Shown here one piece after another: positions 62,917-64,000 of a stretch of DNA of 64,000 nt; within the stretch, counting starts at the first letter, position 1, and each line of letters begins with the position of its first letter. Both the position numbers and the translations under genes were made by a program. The stretch comes from Chryseobacterium sp. MFBS3-17 (GTDB lineage: Bacteria > Bacteroidota > Bacteroidia > Flavobacteriales > Weeksellaceae): positions 171,488-235,487 of the forward strand of contig NZ_JAJEWK010000006.1 of NCBI RefSeq assembly GCF_020687745.1, in the 5' to 3' direction. The notes under the pieces were generated by a model that saw only the letters and a program-made list of their open reading frames with translations, was not told the DNA's origin and made no database searches.

Positions 62917-64000
62917 AGTGTTAGTGATGTATCAAACGTTGGTGTAAAATTAAATATAACGGCAACATAGCAGAAATAGACTGGAAAAACGCACAAGATG
63001 GCGTTCTGAAAAGATATACCTACCAGTATGACCCTCTGAACCGCCTTCTGAAAGGCAGTTATGCAGAACCCAATGCCACTGTGCCGCAGAACAATTTTTA
63101 TAATGAAGAACTGTCTTATGACCTGAACGGGAATATCCTTTCCCTGCAGCGCAACGCCAAATCTTTTTACACAAATATGGCAGAACAGATAGACAACCTT
63201 TCCTATACCTACACCGGCAACAGGCTGAACACGGTTACAGACGCATCTGCCAACTACCAGGGCTACCCGGATACCTCCGGAACCCCAATGACCTATGATG
63301 CCAATGGCAATATGACCAAACATGAGGATAAGGGAATTCTGAATATCAGTTACAATTTTTTGAACTTGCCAAAAGACATCTTGTTTAATCAGGAATATAT
63401 TGTGCGCGAACCCGGGGAATTTGATCAGATCAAAAATGTAAGCAGCACCTACCTTTATCGTGCAGATGGCACCAAACTCCGGAAAAACTACGCCTATGGA
63501 GTAAAAGGTACAGAGAAAATCAAAACCACAGAATATCTGGATGGCTTTCAATACGAAGTAACAAACAGTGCGGTGCAGATTCTACAGTTTGTGCCTACTG
63601 CAGAGGGCTATTTTGATTTTGTAAAAAATGCATATATTTACCACTATGCAGACCACTTGGACAAACAAGTGAAAAGCACAGCTTTTCACGCAGTTTGCGA
63701 GCGTAGCTCAGTAAGATTAAGTTACTTTAAAAGTGGAAGCAGCGCAGCAGTTCTGGAAGAAAACAGTTATTACCCATTTGGTTTACAGCATATTAATGCA
63801 CTTTCCGTTAGCTCTTATAAGTACAAGTACAACGGCAAGGAGCTGCAAGAGACCGGGATGTATGATTACGGAGCGAGATTTTATATGCCGGATGCTGTAA
63901 TTTGGGGACAACACGACCCACTTGCTGAAGTTTCAAGAAGGTTTTCGCCATACGCCTACGCTTTTAATAATCCTATTCGATACATTGACCCAGATGGTAG
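62917..64000 (+). pseudogene. Orphan Rhs core fragment, 5'-truncated, runs off the window
   Basis: Translation of 62955-64000 is open throughout and gives Rhs/YD-repeat core: YNGNIAEIDWKNAQDG, RYTYQYDPLNRLLKGSY, MTYDANGNMTKHEDKG, YNGKELQETGMYDYGARFY and, at the edge, NNPIRYIDPDG. The first codons are KSVSDVSNVGVKL in another frame, so a one-base frameshift lies near 62952. There is no start codon or signal peptide at the head. The hyperconserved end (PIRYIDPDG) marks where the variable toxin tip begins, outside the window. Such fragments are displaced tips or remnants that can recombine with an intact Rhs gene. Confidence 0.8.
63654..63709 (+). repeat. In-frame cluster of palindromes inside the Rhs fragment
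   Basis: Three inverted repeats follow each other: CACTTG (63654-63659) with CAAGTG (63666-63671); GTGAAAAGC (63669-63677) with GCTTTTCAC (63681-63689), 9 bp with a 3-nt loop; and GAGC (63699-63702) with GCTC (63706-63709). The block codes for about 17 extra residues between DHL and VRLSYF, where related Rhs proteins read DHLGNVRLSY. It keeps the frame open. Confidence 0.55.

Noticed and set aside
62883..63551. Minus-strand open frame of 222 residues over the Rhs fragment
   Set aside because: The plus-strand YD-repeat motifs are unmistakable; the antisense frame is an artefact of open codons.
1..64000. CRISPR arrays or rRNA genes
   Set aside because: No regularly spaced repeats and no rRNA-like sequence were seen on either strand.

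Overview
The window looks like a chromosomal segment of a member of the Bacteroidota, most likely a Flavobacteriales/Weeksellaceae organism of the Chryseobacterium type. The grounds are promoter boxes of the form TAnnTTTG (often with a TTG about 20 nt upstream), few Shine-Dalgarno sequences, several TTG/GTG starts, a moxR-bat gene cluster, a bifunctional PlsC-GNAT lipid acyltransferase, DUF4834/DUF6263/YfhO genes and an Rhs remnant typical of that group. The species is inferred, not proven. One tRNA gene (tRNA-Phe) is present; no rRNA and no CRISPR array were seen.

Layout. 1-7.1 kb: ordinary core genes (cysteine-synthase-like enzyme, LolE/FtsX-type permease, NamZ muramidase, retropepsin-like protease, thioredoxin-TPR/DUF3575 operon). 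7.15-7.56 kb: a non-coding stretch with a strong palindromic dispersed repeat. 7.5-15.2 kb: an AT-rich accessory island. It holds six unidirectional genes for mostly exported proteins of unknown function, one of them probably a truncated copy of its neighbour. It also holds a scar joining the start of a regulator gene to the end of a tyrosine recombinase gene, two lipoprotein genes and a broken beta-propeller gene, and it stops beside tRNA-Phe. 15.4-27.2 kb: central metabolism and envelope (OlsF-like acyltransferase with aspartate kinase, Fbp, MenC, two Rossmann-fold enzymes, GlnS, L,D-transpeptidase). 27.2-34.4 kb: a five-gene minus-strand operon (secreted protein, DUF6263, DUF4834, YfhO, glycosyltransferase), then RlmB and DinB. 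34.6-42.1 kb: the moxR-DUF58-batA-batB-batC-batD cluster. 42.1-50.7 kb: MarC, menaquinone genes (isochorismate synthase plus thioesterase), acyltransferase, padR-pspC, FMN reductase, AI-2E family permease, DoxX and AIM24 proteins. 50.9-51.7 kb: a collapsed MFS transporter gene. 51.7-56.6 kb: M20 amidohydrolase, a DUF3365 haem-type lipoprotein, and an LRR protein with an esterase. 56.9-62.1 kb: parE-parC and a rhomboid protease. 62.3-64 kb: an unknown secreted protein followed by a promoterless Rhs core fragment that runs off the window just where its toxin tip should begin.

The most unusual signals are a roughly 50-bp cluster of palindromes that appears inserted in frame inside the Rhs fragment, the recombination scar in the island, and the unexplained exported-protein island. 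All functional calls come from reading the sequence; no database search was possible.
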